Origin: Planctomycetota bacterium
GTDB lineage: Bacteria; Planctomycetota; Planctomycetia; Planctomycetales; Planctomycetaceae
Assembly: GCA_014584345.1 (NCBI GenBank)
Contig: JACTNB010000006.1
Coordinates: 186,001-250,000, forward strand
DNA: 64,000 bases
Reading direction: 5' to 3'
The notes beneath the pieces are model-generated. The model saw nothing but the letters and a program-made list of their open reading frames with translations, was not told where the DNA came from and ran no database searches. A program made the position numbers and the translations under genes. The first letter of the stretch is position 1. Every line of letters begins with the position of its first letter. This document shows, in pieces, positions 1-8,243 of the stretch.

Positions 1-524
1 GTGCCAACAGCCGTGAATACTCGAATCGCCCCGATGGATACCGCCGTCATTCACGCTTAGCCACGAGAAAATGGGGGCTGTGCATTCACATTTTTTTTGC
101 CCGGGGCACTCCCGCGTTTGCGGCGTGTTGCCCTTCCTCCCGGCATGTCAGCATGCGACGTAAGCAACCAAGCTAGAAACATCAACGTCTGTCGGTGGTT
201 CGTATTGAACCACCCGTGTTGCCCCCGGCAGATTGCAGACCACTCGCACGGCTCCTGTCTTCTGGCGCGGAGTTCAGCGATTACAGGAGATATCGCCCTT
301 TCAAATAGGGCTCATCGCCTCAAGCTCTGGAGTGCTTGCCTGATTTCTGCAAGCAGCCTTTGAGGTTCAAGGGTGAGAACAAGGCGGAAACATCGCCCGG
401 GGAACAGAATTCACTATCCCATATTCCCCGGGCAAGCTTAACTCACCTGAAAGCAGCATACTGGTGAGTCACTGTTGACCAGCGCATGCGAAAGCCGCGG
501 TCAATTGTGGAATGTGGTTCGCCT
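1..524. other. Gene-poor left edge
   Basis: I see no supportable gene here. A plus-strand frame is open from base 1 to a stop at 58-60 and could be the last 19 codons of a gene outside the window, but nothing in it is recognisable. An 88-residue plus-strand frame at 97-363 is rich in Cys, Arg and Ser and has no family resemblance. A 10-bp perfect hairpin is listed separately. Confidence 0.5.
395..433 (-). terminator. GC-rich hairpin after the cytochrome gene
   Basis: A perfect 10-bp inverted repeat (GCCCGGGGAA, 395-404, against TTCCCCGGGC, 424-433) with a 19-nt loop lies about 90 bp beyond the stop of the di-heme cytochrome gene on the minus strand. It lacks a clear T-tract, so it may be a transcript-end stabiliser or weak terminator rather than a classical rho-independent terminator. 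Confidence 0.4.
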
Positions 525-1943
525 CTATAGACAGCGGAGGAATGCCACCAGATCAACCTTCTCTTGCTCGGACAGTTTTGTTCCGAGGATCAGGTTGAAG
601 AACTCAACGGTATCTTCGAGGGTCAACAGTCGTCCGTCGTGCAGGTAGGGCGGGGAGTCCTTGATACCTCGTAACGGAAAGGTTTTTATGGGGCCATCGG
701 CAGACGCCATACGACCGTTAATCATCCGCGGTTCGAAAAACCGTTCTGCCCGCAGGTTGTGCATGAGATTGTCGGTATAGTACGGACTGGCATGACATTC
801 CGCGCACTTGGCCTTGCCAAAGAAAATTTCCTGTCCCCGTAACTCCTGGACCGTGGCCTGGGCCGGATCGAGCTTGCCCAGAATGTCGAGTTTCGGAGCG
901 GGTGGGAAATCAAGAAGTTCTTCGAATTCCGCCATGGCATGGACCTGACTGCCTCGCTCCAGAGGATTCACCCCCTTTTTGGCGGCAATCACGGGGTCCC
1001 CGTCGAAGTAAGCCGCCCGCTGCTCGAACTCCGTGAAGTCCTCGATGGATTTCAAGGCCCGTTGCGAGCCGAACAACCGTTGAATATTCACGCCGCGAAG
1101 CGTGGGGGTATCTATGCGGTGACGGAATTCCTGCGGTCTGATGTCCCCGACAAGATGAGTGGCGGCATTGGTATGACCGTTGACATGGCAATCGAAGCAG
1201 GTCACGCCACGATGGGCCTTCAAACTGCGGCGATCATGTGTCTGGTTGAACTGTTGCTGCGGGAAAGGGGTCACCAGCAGTCGGACGCCCTCCAACTGCT
1301 TGGGATTCAATATGCCGTTGAACAGCTCGTAATAATTATCGATGGTGACGACCTTTCCCTGCGAAACATCGCCAAGATCCGGACGCGTGGTCAGAAATAT
1401 CGGGGGGGGATACTCCGGCAGGAAGTGCCGGGGTAAATCAAAATCGAGATCAAAACGCGTCAGATCCCGGTCTTCCTGCTTCTTGATCTCGTCGATATGA
1501 TGCCGCGGAAACAGCATGCCTCCTTCGGGGTGATTCGGGTGTGGCAGCGGCAAGAAGCCGGCCGGCCAGAGCCCTTGTTCGCGAATCTCCGCGGGCGTCA
1601 TGCGCGCCAGGCGTTCCCAAGTCACTCCCGGAGGCAACTTAACTCGCACGCCCGACTGGACTGCATGGCCCTTCGCCATGTGGACACCCTCCGCGGGAAT
1701 GTCGCTCAAATCGTATCGCTGACCGAGCAAGGTGGAGTGACGTTCCAGAATATCAGCCTTGGCCGCCTGCATTCGTTTCACGACGGTCTGAAAATCGTCC
1801 TCCACCACGGATACGTAACTGGAAGGAGGGCTCGCTGGTTGATTCTCGCCGGCCCGGTCCCCGGCAACGAGAAAGCCTGCTCCGAGCATGGGCAGGGAAA
1901 GAATCCCGATCATGGCCCCCTGAGTGATGTGATTCCAGAACAT
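525..1943 (-). CDS. Secreted di-heme cytochrome c (cytochrome c peroxidase/MauG-like)
   Basis: A 472-residue exported redox protein with two c-type heme motifs, CFDCH at residues 249-253 and CAECH at 380-384. The C-terminal motif around residues 424-446 (PLRGIKDSPPYLHDGR, then LEDTVEFF) is characteristic of the di-heme cytochrome c peroxidase/MauG superfamily. The N-terminus has a hydrophobic signal segment (about residues 8-27), so it should act in the periplasm. I chose the ATG at 1943 because GGGAGG lies 5 nt upstream and the signal peptide starts there; the open frame runs on to 2189 but would then overlap the epimerase gene. The N-terminal 240 residues resemble no domain I can name. It lies 185 bp downstream of the epimerase on the same strand and may be co-transcribed. 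Whether it is a true peroxidase or a heme-dependent oxidase cannot be told from the sequence. Confidence 0.85.
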   Translation of the reverse strand: MFWNHITQGAMIGILSLPMLGAGFLVAGDRAGENQPASPPSSYVSVVEDDFQTVVKRMQAAKADILERHSTLLGQRYDLSDIPAEGVHMAKGHAVQSGVRVKLPPGVTWERLARMTPAEIREQGLWPAGFLPLPHPNHPEGGMLFPRHHIDEIKKQEDRDLTRFDLDFDLPRHFLPEYPPPIFLTTRPDLGDVSQGKVVTIDNYYELFNGILNPKQLEGVRLLVTPFPQQQFNQTHDRRSLKAHRGVTCFDCHVNGHTNAATHLVGDIRPQEFRHRIDTPTLRGVNIQRLFGSQRALKSIEDFTEFEQRAAYFDGDPVIAAKKGVNPLERGSQVHAMAEFEELLDFPPAPKLDILGKLDPAQATVQELRGQEIFFGKAKCAECHASPYYTDNLMHNLRAERFFEPRMINGRMASADGPIKTFPLRGIKDSPPYLHDGRLLTLEDTVEFFNLILGTKLSEQEKVDLVAFLRCL

Positions 1944-2128
1944 GGCGACCTCCCGTGATGGAATGGGAAACGGTGGTGAAAGCCCGCATTCATATAGTCT
2001 AACATGTTCACAATTGCGGCTGAAAGAAAATACACCGCATGCTCCCAGGAATCCGGGAGATTCACGCCACTCACCAGGGCAGAATCGCGCAAGGGAAGTG
2101 ACAGGCGTTATCGCCCCGGCGAACTGCC

Positions 2129-3256
2129 TCATCCTCGGAATTCCCGCAAGTATGCCGACGGGCGGATGATCATCAGCGGCGCGTGGCACTGCGGAAAATC
2201 TTCAATCTCAAGCCGCCCCCCCCCGCCAAAGGCCAGGCTAGGATCAACCACATCGACATTCAGCAGCCGAGTTCCAAATGCTCCCTCTTGCGCGCGCACG
2301 AGCGGACCGGCCTTGTGTGCGACCATAAGCGCCGACCGAGTGAGCAGACTTGTTTCTCCAACCTGGGCTCCAATGATCAGACCCATATTTTTTTGCCGCG
2401 CTTGTTCAGCCACGTCCAGGGATCGCAGCAGTCCTCCCATCTTGGAAATCCGGAGATTTATCAGCCACCCAGCAGGATCCGCTTCGATTTGCGGAAAATG
2501 GTGTACTCCTTGAAAACTTTCGTCGAGAATCAGCACTTTCCCTAAGGACTCTGCCAGTTGACGCATGCCCGGATAATCCCCGGCACGAAGAGGCTCTTCA
2601 ATGGCCATGAAAGCCGAGGACAAAGGTTTCAGATAGGCCTCCGCCTCTCGTGACGTCTGCCAGAGATTGTTGGCATCGACCCGAATGCTCCACGGTGGTC
2701 TGCCTGCTTCCAATAACCGATCCAACTTGAAACGGTCTCTCGACGAATCTCCACTCAGCTTCACCTTAAAGTCTTGAAACCCGAACTCCAGATACTGCTG
2801 CAATTGCCCAACGAAGGCAGCATCGGACTGATCCCCCAGGACGGCTGTGTATTGAAATACACCCGCAAGTTCGCTGACATTCAGCAAACGCTCCCAGGAC
2901 TCCCCCCTGCTTCGGGCCAACAGATCCAATAACGCCATTTCGATCGCGCACCAGGCTGCCGGCGCGGCATCAATTTCTGACTGGTGCTCCCTGCCCCAAC
3001 CGACGAGGTCGTCAATCGATTGAATCCGATCCATCAACTCCGCGCGGTGGGTCATAAAAAACAGATGGCAGGAGTCCAGGTCTTCCCCAGTGACATACGT
3101 TCGCGGGCACCCCTCGCCATATCCCGTCACTCCGTCAAAGCCCGTGGCCTCCACCCAGACACTGGAGGTTGCCGAACGCTCCGCGCTCGCATGACGAAAA
3201 GAAACCCGCAGGGGAATTTCGAGCTTCCAGATGTGCAAATCACGGAGCATGGACAT
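2129..3256 (-). CDS. Enolase-superfamily (MR/MLE) epimerase or racemase
   Basis: A 375-residue mandelate racemase/muconate lactonising-type protein. The active site is intact: KVK at 164-166 (acid/base Lys on the second barrel strand), metal ligands D194 (VDANN), E220 (IEEPL) and D245 (LDESF), and the opposite-face Lys K272 (RISKMGG). The double-Lys arrangement is the one seen in dipeptide epimerases, N-acylamino acid racemases and o-succinylbenzoate synthase. No menaquinone genes are nearby, so an epimerase or racemase role is more likely. The start at 3256 lies only 6 bp after the stop of the sterol desaturase-GH3 fusion gene, so the two are almost surely one operon. GH3 enzymes make acyl-amino-acid amides, which would be plausible substrates for such a racemase; that link is an inference. 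Confidence 0.85.
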   Translation of the reverse strand: MSMLRDLHIWKLEIPLRVSFRHASAERSATSSVWVEATGFDGVTGYGEGCPRTYVTGEDLDSCHLFFMTHRAELMDRIQSIDDLVGWGREHQSEIDAAPAAWCAIEMALLDLLARSRGESWERLLNVSELAGVFQYTAVLGDQSDAAFVGQLQQYLEFGFQDFKVKLSGDSSRDRFKLDRLLEAGRPPWSIRVDANNLWQTSREAEAYLKPLSSAFMAIEEPLRAGDYPGMRQLAESLGKVLILDESFQGVHHFPQIEADPAGWLINLRISKMGGLLRSLDVAEQARQKNMGLIIGAQVGETSLLTRSALMVAHKAGPLVRAQEGAFGTRLLNVDVVDPSLAFGGGGRLEIEDFPQCHAPLMIIRPSAYLREFRG

Positions 3257-3262
3257 CTTCGC

Positions 3263-5899
3263 TCAGGCCTGTTCGTCCGAGTTCAGGAGAATCAGAAAGG
3301 GTTCATAATCAAATTCCAGTTCACGGCGATAGCAGAGTGACAATGTTTTGAACTGCGATTCGGAACGACCGCGTTTGAACATCTGCTGTTTGTAGCAGTC
3401 CAGAGTTCCATGCTTCAAAAAACACACCCGTGGCGGATGCAGGCGGCGGCTGTCGCGCTTGGCCCTGTATTCGTAATTCAGGGCAGCGAGTCGGCAATCC
3501 AACTCTTCAGCGAGGAGCATGGGATTCCGGAAGCCCACATCCGTTTCGAGATACAGAATATATTCGGCGGCGACTTCGTCAGCCACAAACTGATAAAAAC
3601 GCGTGCGAAATCCGCAAACCTGCTCCACTTCCCGCATGGCCTGCAATACCTGGCTCTCGTAGAGTTTCTCCCCCGTAATACTGGTGACTCCCGCCCCTTT
3701 TTGGAGAAACTCGATCAGCGGAGTTTGTTCGAATCTCCCCTGGACTCGCACGATATCATGCATCGCATAGCGGAATAAACCAGCCGACGTTGTTACAAAC
3801 AGGTAATAATCCTGGCCCACTTCCAACTGATCGAGTGTGAGAAAAGGACCGCCGTGTTGTTCGTAGTCTCTCACGTCGACAAATTCGAAAAAGTTCTCCC
3901 AGAAGGTCGGCAGACCGGCGTTACTAGCTGGGGAGAGTGTGACCGAGACACATAGCTCGCTTGCCAGAATTCCCAGATCAATCAAGGTCGCATCGGGGGG
4001 TAATTTGCTTTTCAGGCTCTTCAGGGCGATGCCACAACTCCCTCCCGTCCAGGTGGCCACCAGTTTGAGAAACGGCCACAGATCCTGACATGTGGGGGAA
4101 TTGCCTTCCTGCAGAACGGTCCGGAGTTCATCCGCACGCCGGGGATCCGACTGCTGGCACGCGCGGAGTATTGCCCCACGCTGCTCAACAGGAATTTTCT
4201 CCGCACAGGCAAGCGTTCCCTGCTCCAGATCCCGCAGCAACTGGTCGCGAGATTCCACCGCCACTTCGAGCAGTCGCAGCAGTGTGGACGGGTTCGCAGT
4301 GCCAAGATAAGTCACATTGCGTTCCTGCAAGGCGAGTCGCAGAATCGTGTAATACTTAGCCTGATAATCCTGAATTTCGAACACGTCCACCGGCAGGACA
4401 TACTTCCACTGGGCAAGTTTAGGAGTGCTCCTGTAAAGGTTGCCCGACGCGGAACCAAAAGGAATGCCTGAATCGAGCTGCCCCTCGAACGCTGGTCCAA
4501 CCAGTCCCAGGATCCTGCCGCTAAAGCCACCAGGATTCGCTTGAAACTGAAGATACGTGGCAAGCCTCTGACATTTTTTCAGCCCGACCAAGGTGCTTGC
4601 CATTACCGGAATAAATTTCGGGGAGCCGGTTGTGCCGCTGGTGACATGATACATCACGGGTTGTTGGGGGTTGAGCCATGGTTCGCCGGTCCGATCCTGC
4701 CGCATCACATAGGGCCGCAACGACTCGTAATCCTGAACGGGCAGGCGGGCACGAAATTCCTCAATATCCAGCGCTTCCGTTAACCCGAATTGCCTGGCAA
4801 AACGGGTGTCTCGATGCCTATTCAGAATCCTGCGTAGCACACGTTGCTGGCATGCGGCCGGATTTCGCGCGGCCTTGACGACGCCACGATATTCATGCCA
4901 GCCAACCCAGAGCATGTCGAGTCGAATCAGGAAGTTCAACAGCCATTCGCGCCATGTCTCAACTGGCCCCTGACTCCGATCGAGTCCGGCAATACACGGA
5001 GCCAGAAGTAGAGAACGAAAATCCCGCGGGTACTGGCGGTTCAGCAGGCCCAGTTCCGCAACTTCGCGTTCACGAGGCAGGTACCAAGTTCCAAACAAGA
5101 GATCCCAAAAGATCGTATTGTTTCCATAATTCGAATTCGCTTCCCGCGCAATCATGGAATGATGCCAGCGATGTAATTCGGCACTGCTGATCACGTAATT
5201 AAGCCAGCCAAAATGCAGCCGGATGTTACAGTGCTGAAAAAAACCATTCACCGCGTAGAAAACAAAATAAAGTGCGAGTACTTCCTGATTCACACCCAGC
5301 AGTATGAAGGGGAAGGCATCGCAGAGAAATTGCAGGGATTTCTCGACGGGATGAAACCGGCCGACATTCAACCAGTACAACTTGTCGGGTGAATGATGTA
5401 CGGCATGCAGACGCCACAACAATGGATATTTGTGACTCGCCACGTGCAGCCAATAGCGCATAAAGTCGGCCAGGAAAATCATCAACACGACTTGCAGCCA
5501 GATCGGCCAGGCGTGCACCCAGATATCGGCCGCCCCCCACTGCTCATTCACCCAGCGATGCACCCCGAATGCGACAAATAAACTAAGCAGCCAGGGGAGA
5601 ACCACCTGCACGACAACCATGAACACCAGATCGTTACGGACAGACTCGCGATCAGCGGTCCACTCCTCGCGGGCAGGCATAATCTTTTCCAGGGCCGTAA
5701 TGGTTATCGCCCCGCAAAGCACGGGTACGTAGGTCGCCCAGATCAAACTCCAGCCTAGTTCACCCAGCAGGAAGAACATTGCCGTGCAGCTCAGCATGGT
5801 GACGGGATATATCACCCACGGCAAAGTACGTTTCAGGCTTCCCGGGACGCGTTCGGACTGGGAAACCTCCTCGCCGGGAGAAAGCGGGGATACAGACAT
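3263..5899 (-). CDS. Sterol desaturase/fatty acid hydroxylase fused to GH3 acyl-amido synthetase
   Basis: An 878-residue two-domain protein. Residues 1-300 are a membrane-bound fatty acid hydroxylase/sterol desaturase module with several transmembrane segments (about 28-50, 52-70, 90-112, 130-150, 195-220) and the di-iron histidine clusters HVASH (152-156), HAVHH (165-169) and HRWHH (243-247). From about residue 340 to the end it is a GH3-type ANL adenylating enzyme, with the phosphate-binding motif TSGTTGSPK at 420-428 and GH3-type segments further on. GH3 enzymes activate carboxylic acids with ATP and conjugate them to amino acids. One continuous frame with no internal start signal argues for a real fusion. 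The ATG at 5899 has AAGGA 11 nt upstream. The fusion suggests that one protein hydroxylates or desaturates a lipid and also activates an acid. Substrates are unknown. Confidence 0.87.
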   Translation of the reverse strand: MSVSPLSPGEEVSQSERVPGSLKRTLPWVIYPVTMLSCTAMFFLLGELGWSLIWATYVPVLCGAITITALEKIMPAREEWTADRESVRNDLVFMVVVQVVLPWLLSLFVAFGVHRWVNEQWGAADIWVHAWPIWLQVVLMIFLADFMRYWLHVASHKYPLLWRLHAVHHSPDKLYWLNVGRFHPVEKSLQFLCDAFPFILLGVNQEVLALYFVFYAVNGFFQHCNIRLHFGWLNYVISSAELHRWHHSMIAREANSNYGNNTIFWDLLFGTWYLPREREVAELGLLNRQYPRDFRSLLLAPCIAGLDRSQGPVETWREWLLNFLIRLDMLWVGWHEYRGVVKAARNPAACQQRVLRRILNRHRDTRFARQFGLTEALDIEEFRARLPVQDYESLRPYVMRQDRTGEPWLNPQQPVMYHVTSGTTGSPKFIPVMASTLVGLKKCQRLATYLQFQANPGGFSGRILGLVGPAFEGQLDSGIPFGSASGNLYRSTPKLAQWKYVLPVDVFEIQDYQAKYYTILRLALQERNVTYLGTANPSTLLRLLEVAVESRDQLLRDLEQGTLACAEKIPVEQRGAILRACQQSDPRRADELRTVLQEGNSPTCQDLWPFLKLVATWTGGSCGIALKSLKSKLPPDATLIDLGILASELCVSVTLSPASNAGLPTFWENFFEFVDVRDYEQHGGPFLTLDQLEVGQDYYLFVTTSAGLFRYAMHDIVRVQGRFEQTPLIEFLQKGAGVTSITGEKLYESQVLQAMREVEQVCGFRTRFYQFVADEVAAEYILYLETDVGFRNPMLLAEELDCRLAALNYEYRAKRDSRRLHPPRVCFLKHGTLDCYKQQMFKRGRSESQFKTLSLCYRRELEFDYEPFLILLNSDEQA

Positions 5900-6358
5900 G
5901 AAATTGAATGTCCTTCAGAATTCCCAGTTGCGTCGCCCCTTTTTCCGAGCACGTCACATTAATATATACGTTTCCTCCATTCGGAGTAGACGTGTCCTCT
6001 GGCTGCTCGTCAATCCCAACGCCTGCCGGAGGACTTAAATGGGAATAATTGTCTACCCTGAACCCATTGGCGGTTTGTCCTTCAGCGACACGGGAAATCC
6101 GGCAGTGGTTTGCTTGCTTTGTATGCTGAGTTTAAGTAGTCGGGGTAAACATCCCGTCTTCTTTGCGTGATCGCCCGGAAAGAATTTGAGAATCAGCATA
6201 CACCTCACGGTTCTGGACACACATTTTTTGTAGCCTAAAAAATCGTTTTTTGACAAACTACTGCCCATTTGCGGCTTTGGCGTTGACAGGGAAAGGCTTT
6301 CATATTATCAAGTACTAACATATCGACTCATGTCTCTTTGTTCATATGGAGTTTAGTC
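5900..6358. other. Divergent intergenic region
   Basis: This 459-bp region separates the minus-strand fusion gene from the plus-strand pseudopilin gene. Its right half is AT-richer than the surroundings and carries a promoter candidate, listed separately. I see no gene or RNA in it. Confidence 0.5.
6283..6311 (+). promoter_or_regulatory. Candidate sigma70-type promoter for the pseudopilin gene
   Basis: A perfect TTGACA (6283-6288) is followed after 17 bp by TATCAA (6306-6311); the better TATTAT at 6303-6308 overlaps but gives a 14-bp spacer. It lies about 50 bp upstream of the start codon in an AT-rich stretch. This rests on sequence pattern only. Confidence 0.35.
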
Positions 6359-7396
6359 ATGCCTGTTCATGCTTCGAGTCAGTCAAGGCGGCGAGGATTC
6401 ACGCTGATAGAGCTTTTGGTCGTTATCGCGATCATTGCCATTCTGGTCGCCTTATTACTGCCAGCTGTGCAACAGGCGCGCGAGGCGGCCCGGCGCAGCA
6501 GCTGCAAGAACAATCTCAAGCAAATCGGGCTGGCGCTTCACAACTATCACGATACCCACAACGTTTTTCCCGCCAGTTCCCTGGCCCCCGGGGCAGGCCC
6601 CGGCGGCGTGCTGGTGACGAACACCACCGGTTGGATCATGCTGCTCCCGTTTGTCGAACAGGGCGCGTTGTACGATCAATATGACTTCAATCACGCAACC
6701 GGGATTTATGGTGGCGAGGGGAACTGCCCGGATGCCGTTTATTACCCGGTCTCGGGTGGCAGTCCGACGAAAATGCTCGCTGGAAACGATGCCGGAATTT
6801 TGGCCAACGTCACCTTGGGTGGTTCGATCATCCCCGGGTACTATTGTCCTTCCGATCCCGGTCAGCGGTTGCACAATTCTGGTTGCCATTCCGATACCAC
6901 GATGTCGCCCCGGCCGATGGTCGCTCGTTCCAGCTACGAATTCAGCGTGAACTCGTCCCACGCCAGTACACAGTGGTCTACGGAGTCCGCTACTACACGC
7001 TCCATGTTTGGAGCAAATTCCCGATGTAATATGCGAGACATCACCGATGGAACCAGCAATTCGGTTGCAGTGGTGGAATCCACCCTGGAATTGCAACAAC
7101 ATAATTGGAAAACCTGGTCAAGTACGGGTTGGTACACTGCCGGAGCGACACTGCAAAGCACGGCTCGCCCCCTGAATCAACGAGGGTGTTGCAGTTGGAG
7201 CGTCCCCCCATTTAGTACCGCCAGCACGGGGGCACATCGATTATCCGATGGTGGTTTCGCTGGCAGCCTGCATAAGGGGGGGCTGCACATTCTCATGGGA
7301 GATGGCGCTACCCGCTTCCTGTCCGAGAACGTCGCATATGCCATCCGCCGTGACCTGTCCCGTATTTCCGATGGCAATGTTCTCGGTGAGTTCTAA
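6359..7396 (+). CDS. DUF1559 type II/IV pilin-like protein
   Basis: A 345-residue protein of the large planctomycete DUF1559 family. It has a short basic leader, then the prepilin peptidase site and hydrophobic helix (GFTLIELLVVIAIIAIL, residues about 13-29, with Glu at +5 after the cleavage Gly), then the family hallmark PAVQQAREAARR and N-N-L-K-Q-I-G-L-A-L-H-N-Y-H. Near the C-terminus is the family's H-x-G-G-x3-L-x-GDG-type motif (HKGGLHILMGDGATRF). Such proteins are made in many copies in planctomycetes and are thought to be surface pseudopilins. I start at the ATG at 6359, which has TGGAG 8 nt upstream; an in-frame TTG at 6338 is less likely. The lipoprotein gene that follows 140 bp later is its usual partner. 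Confidence 0.93.
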   Translation: MPVHASSQSRRRGFTLIELLVVIAIIAILVALLLPAVQQAREAARRSSCKNNLKQIGLALHNYHDTHNVFPASSLAPGAGPGGVLVTNTTGWIMLLPFVEQGALYDQYDFNHATGIYGGEGNCPDAVYYPVSGGSPTKMLAGNDAGILANVTLGGSIIPGYYCPSDPGQRLHNSGCHSDTTMSPRPMVARSSYEFSVNSSHASTQWSTESATTRSMFGANSRCNMRDITDGTSNSVAVVESTLELQQHNWKTWSSTGWYTAGATLQSTARPLNQRGCCSWSVPPFSTASTGAHRLSDGGFAGSLHKGGLHILMGDGATRFLSENVAYAIRRDLSRISDGNVLGEF

Positions 7397-7534
7397 GCCG
7401 ACATTCAAGGTCCAATCTGTCCGGTTTCATGCAGCTCCCATGTATGAATCAATAGCTGGTGAAACCGGACCTGTTGACTTGTCATTTAACCGATGTCACT
7501 CGCTTTTTTATTCGCACGTAAAGATGGCTTCGAA

Positions 7535-7987
7535 ATGCATAGCGAAAGAATTTTCCTGTTGCACCTGTTCAGTCTCCTGCTGGTGGGAATTCTCGGATGT
7601 GCGGGTGACCCGGGAGAGCAGCGACAACTGATCCAGGTTAGCGGCATCGTTTCGCTGGATGGGTCCCCTGTGGAAGGCGTAACCGTCTGGTTTGTCCCCC
7701 GCACAGGAACCCCCGGAAACGGCGGAACCGGAACCACTGATGCCACCGGAAAATACACGCTTCAAGAAGCGAACGGACAAACGGGTGTCATGCCCGGTCA
7801 GTATGATGTGATGTTTTCCAAATTCGCTATGCCCGATGGCACACCCGTCGCAGCGGACGTGCAACCCGAGTCCGTCAATGCCAAACAGTTCATGCCGAGA
7901 AAGTATCTTAAGGCTGAAACGTCTGGCATCAGTGCCGATGTCTCGGCCGCCAGCAGTTCCTTGGATTTTGCGCTGAAATCAAAATAG
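7535..7987 (+). CDS. Carboxypeptidase-regulatory-like lipoprotein
   Basis: A small protein of 150 residues with a lipoprotein signal (hydrophobic segment then ILGC, lipid-attachment Cys at about residue 22). The body is a single Ig-like/transthyretin-type domain of the carboxypeptidase regulatory family: VSGIVSLDGSPVEGVTVWFVP, then G-T-T-D-A-T-G-K-Y-T-L and PGQYDV. It probably sits on a cell-envelope membrane. Proteins like this routinely follow DUF1559 genes in planctomycetes. The frame is open from 7493, but the ATG at 7535 gives a clean signal peptide. Its function is unknown. Confidence 0.82.
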   Translation: MHSERIFLLHLFSLLLVGILGCAGDPGEQRQLIQVSGIVSLDGSPVEGVTVWFVPRTGTPGNGGTGTTDATGKYTLQEANGQTGVMPGQYDVMFSKFAMPDGTPVAADVQPESVNAKQFMPRKYLKAETSGISADVSAASSSLDFALKSK

Positions 7988-8243
7988 GCCACTGCACAAT
8001 GGGATTTCGGTGGGCGAAACCGAGGCCATTGACTGTTACCTGGCTAACGTATCTCCCATCGCGGACCGATGTGCCATGCACTCACGCCTCGGGCAGAAGA
8101 GCAAGGCATCCAATGGTGGTTTGATTAAACCCGAATGCCCACCCTGCACCGACTTTCTCACGCGTGTGTTGTCAAACTGGTGAATCCCCCACCTCGGTTT
8201 GCACAGGCGGACTAGACGGCCAGTGACATACACGGAATTGCTA

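Noticed and set aside
97..363. 88-codon open frame at the left edge
   Set aside because: Its residues show no family resemblance and no ribosome-binding site was convincing.
1944..2189. 82-residue N-terminal extension of the di-heme cytochrome gene
   Set aside because: It overlaps the epimerase gene; the ATG at 1943 has a GGGAGG site and begins a signal peptide.
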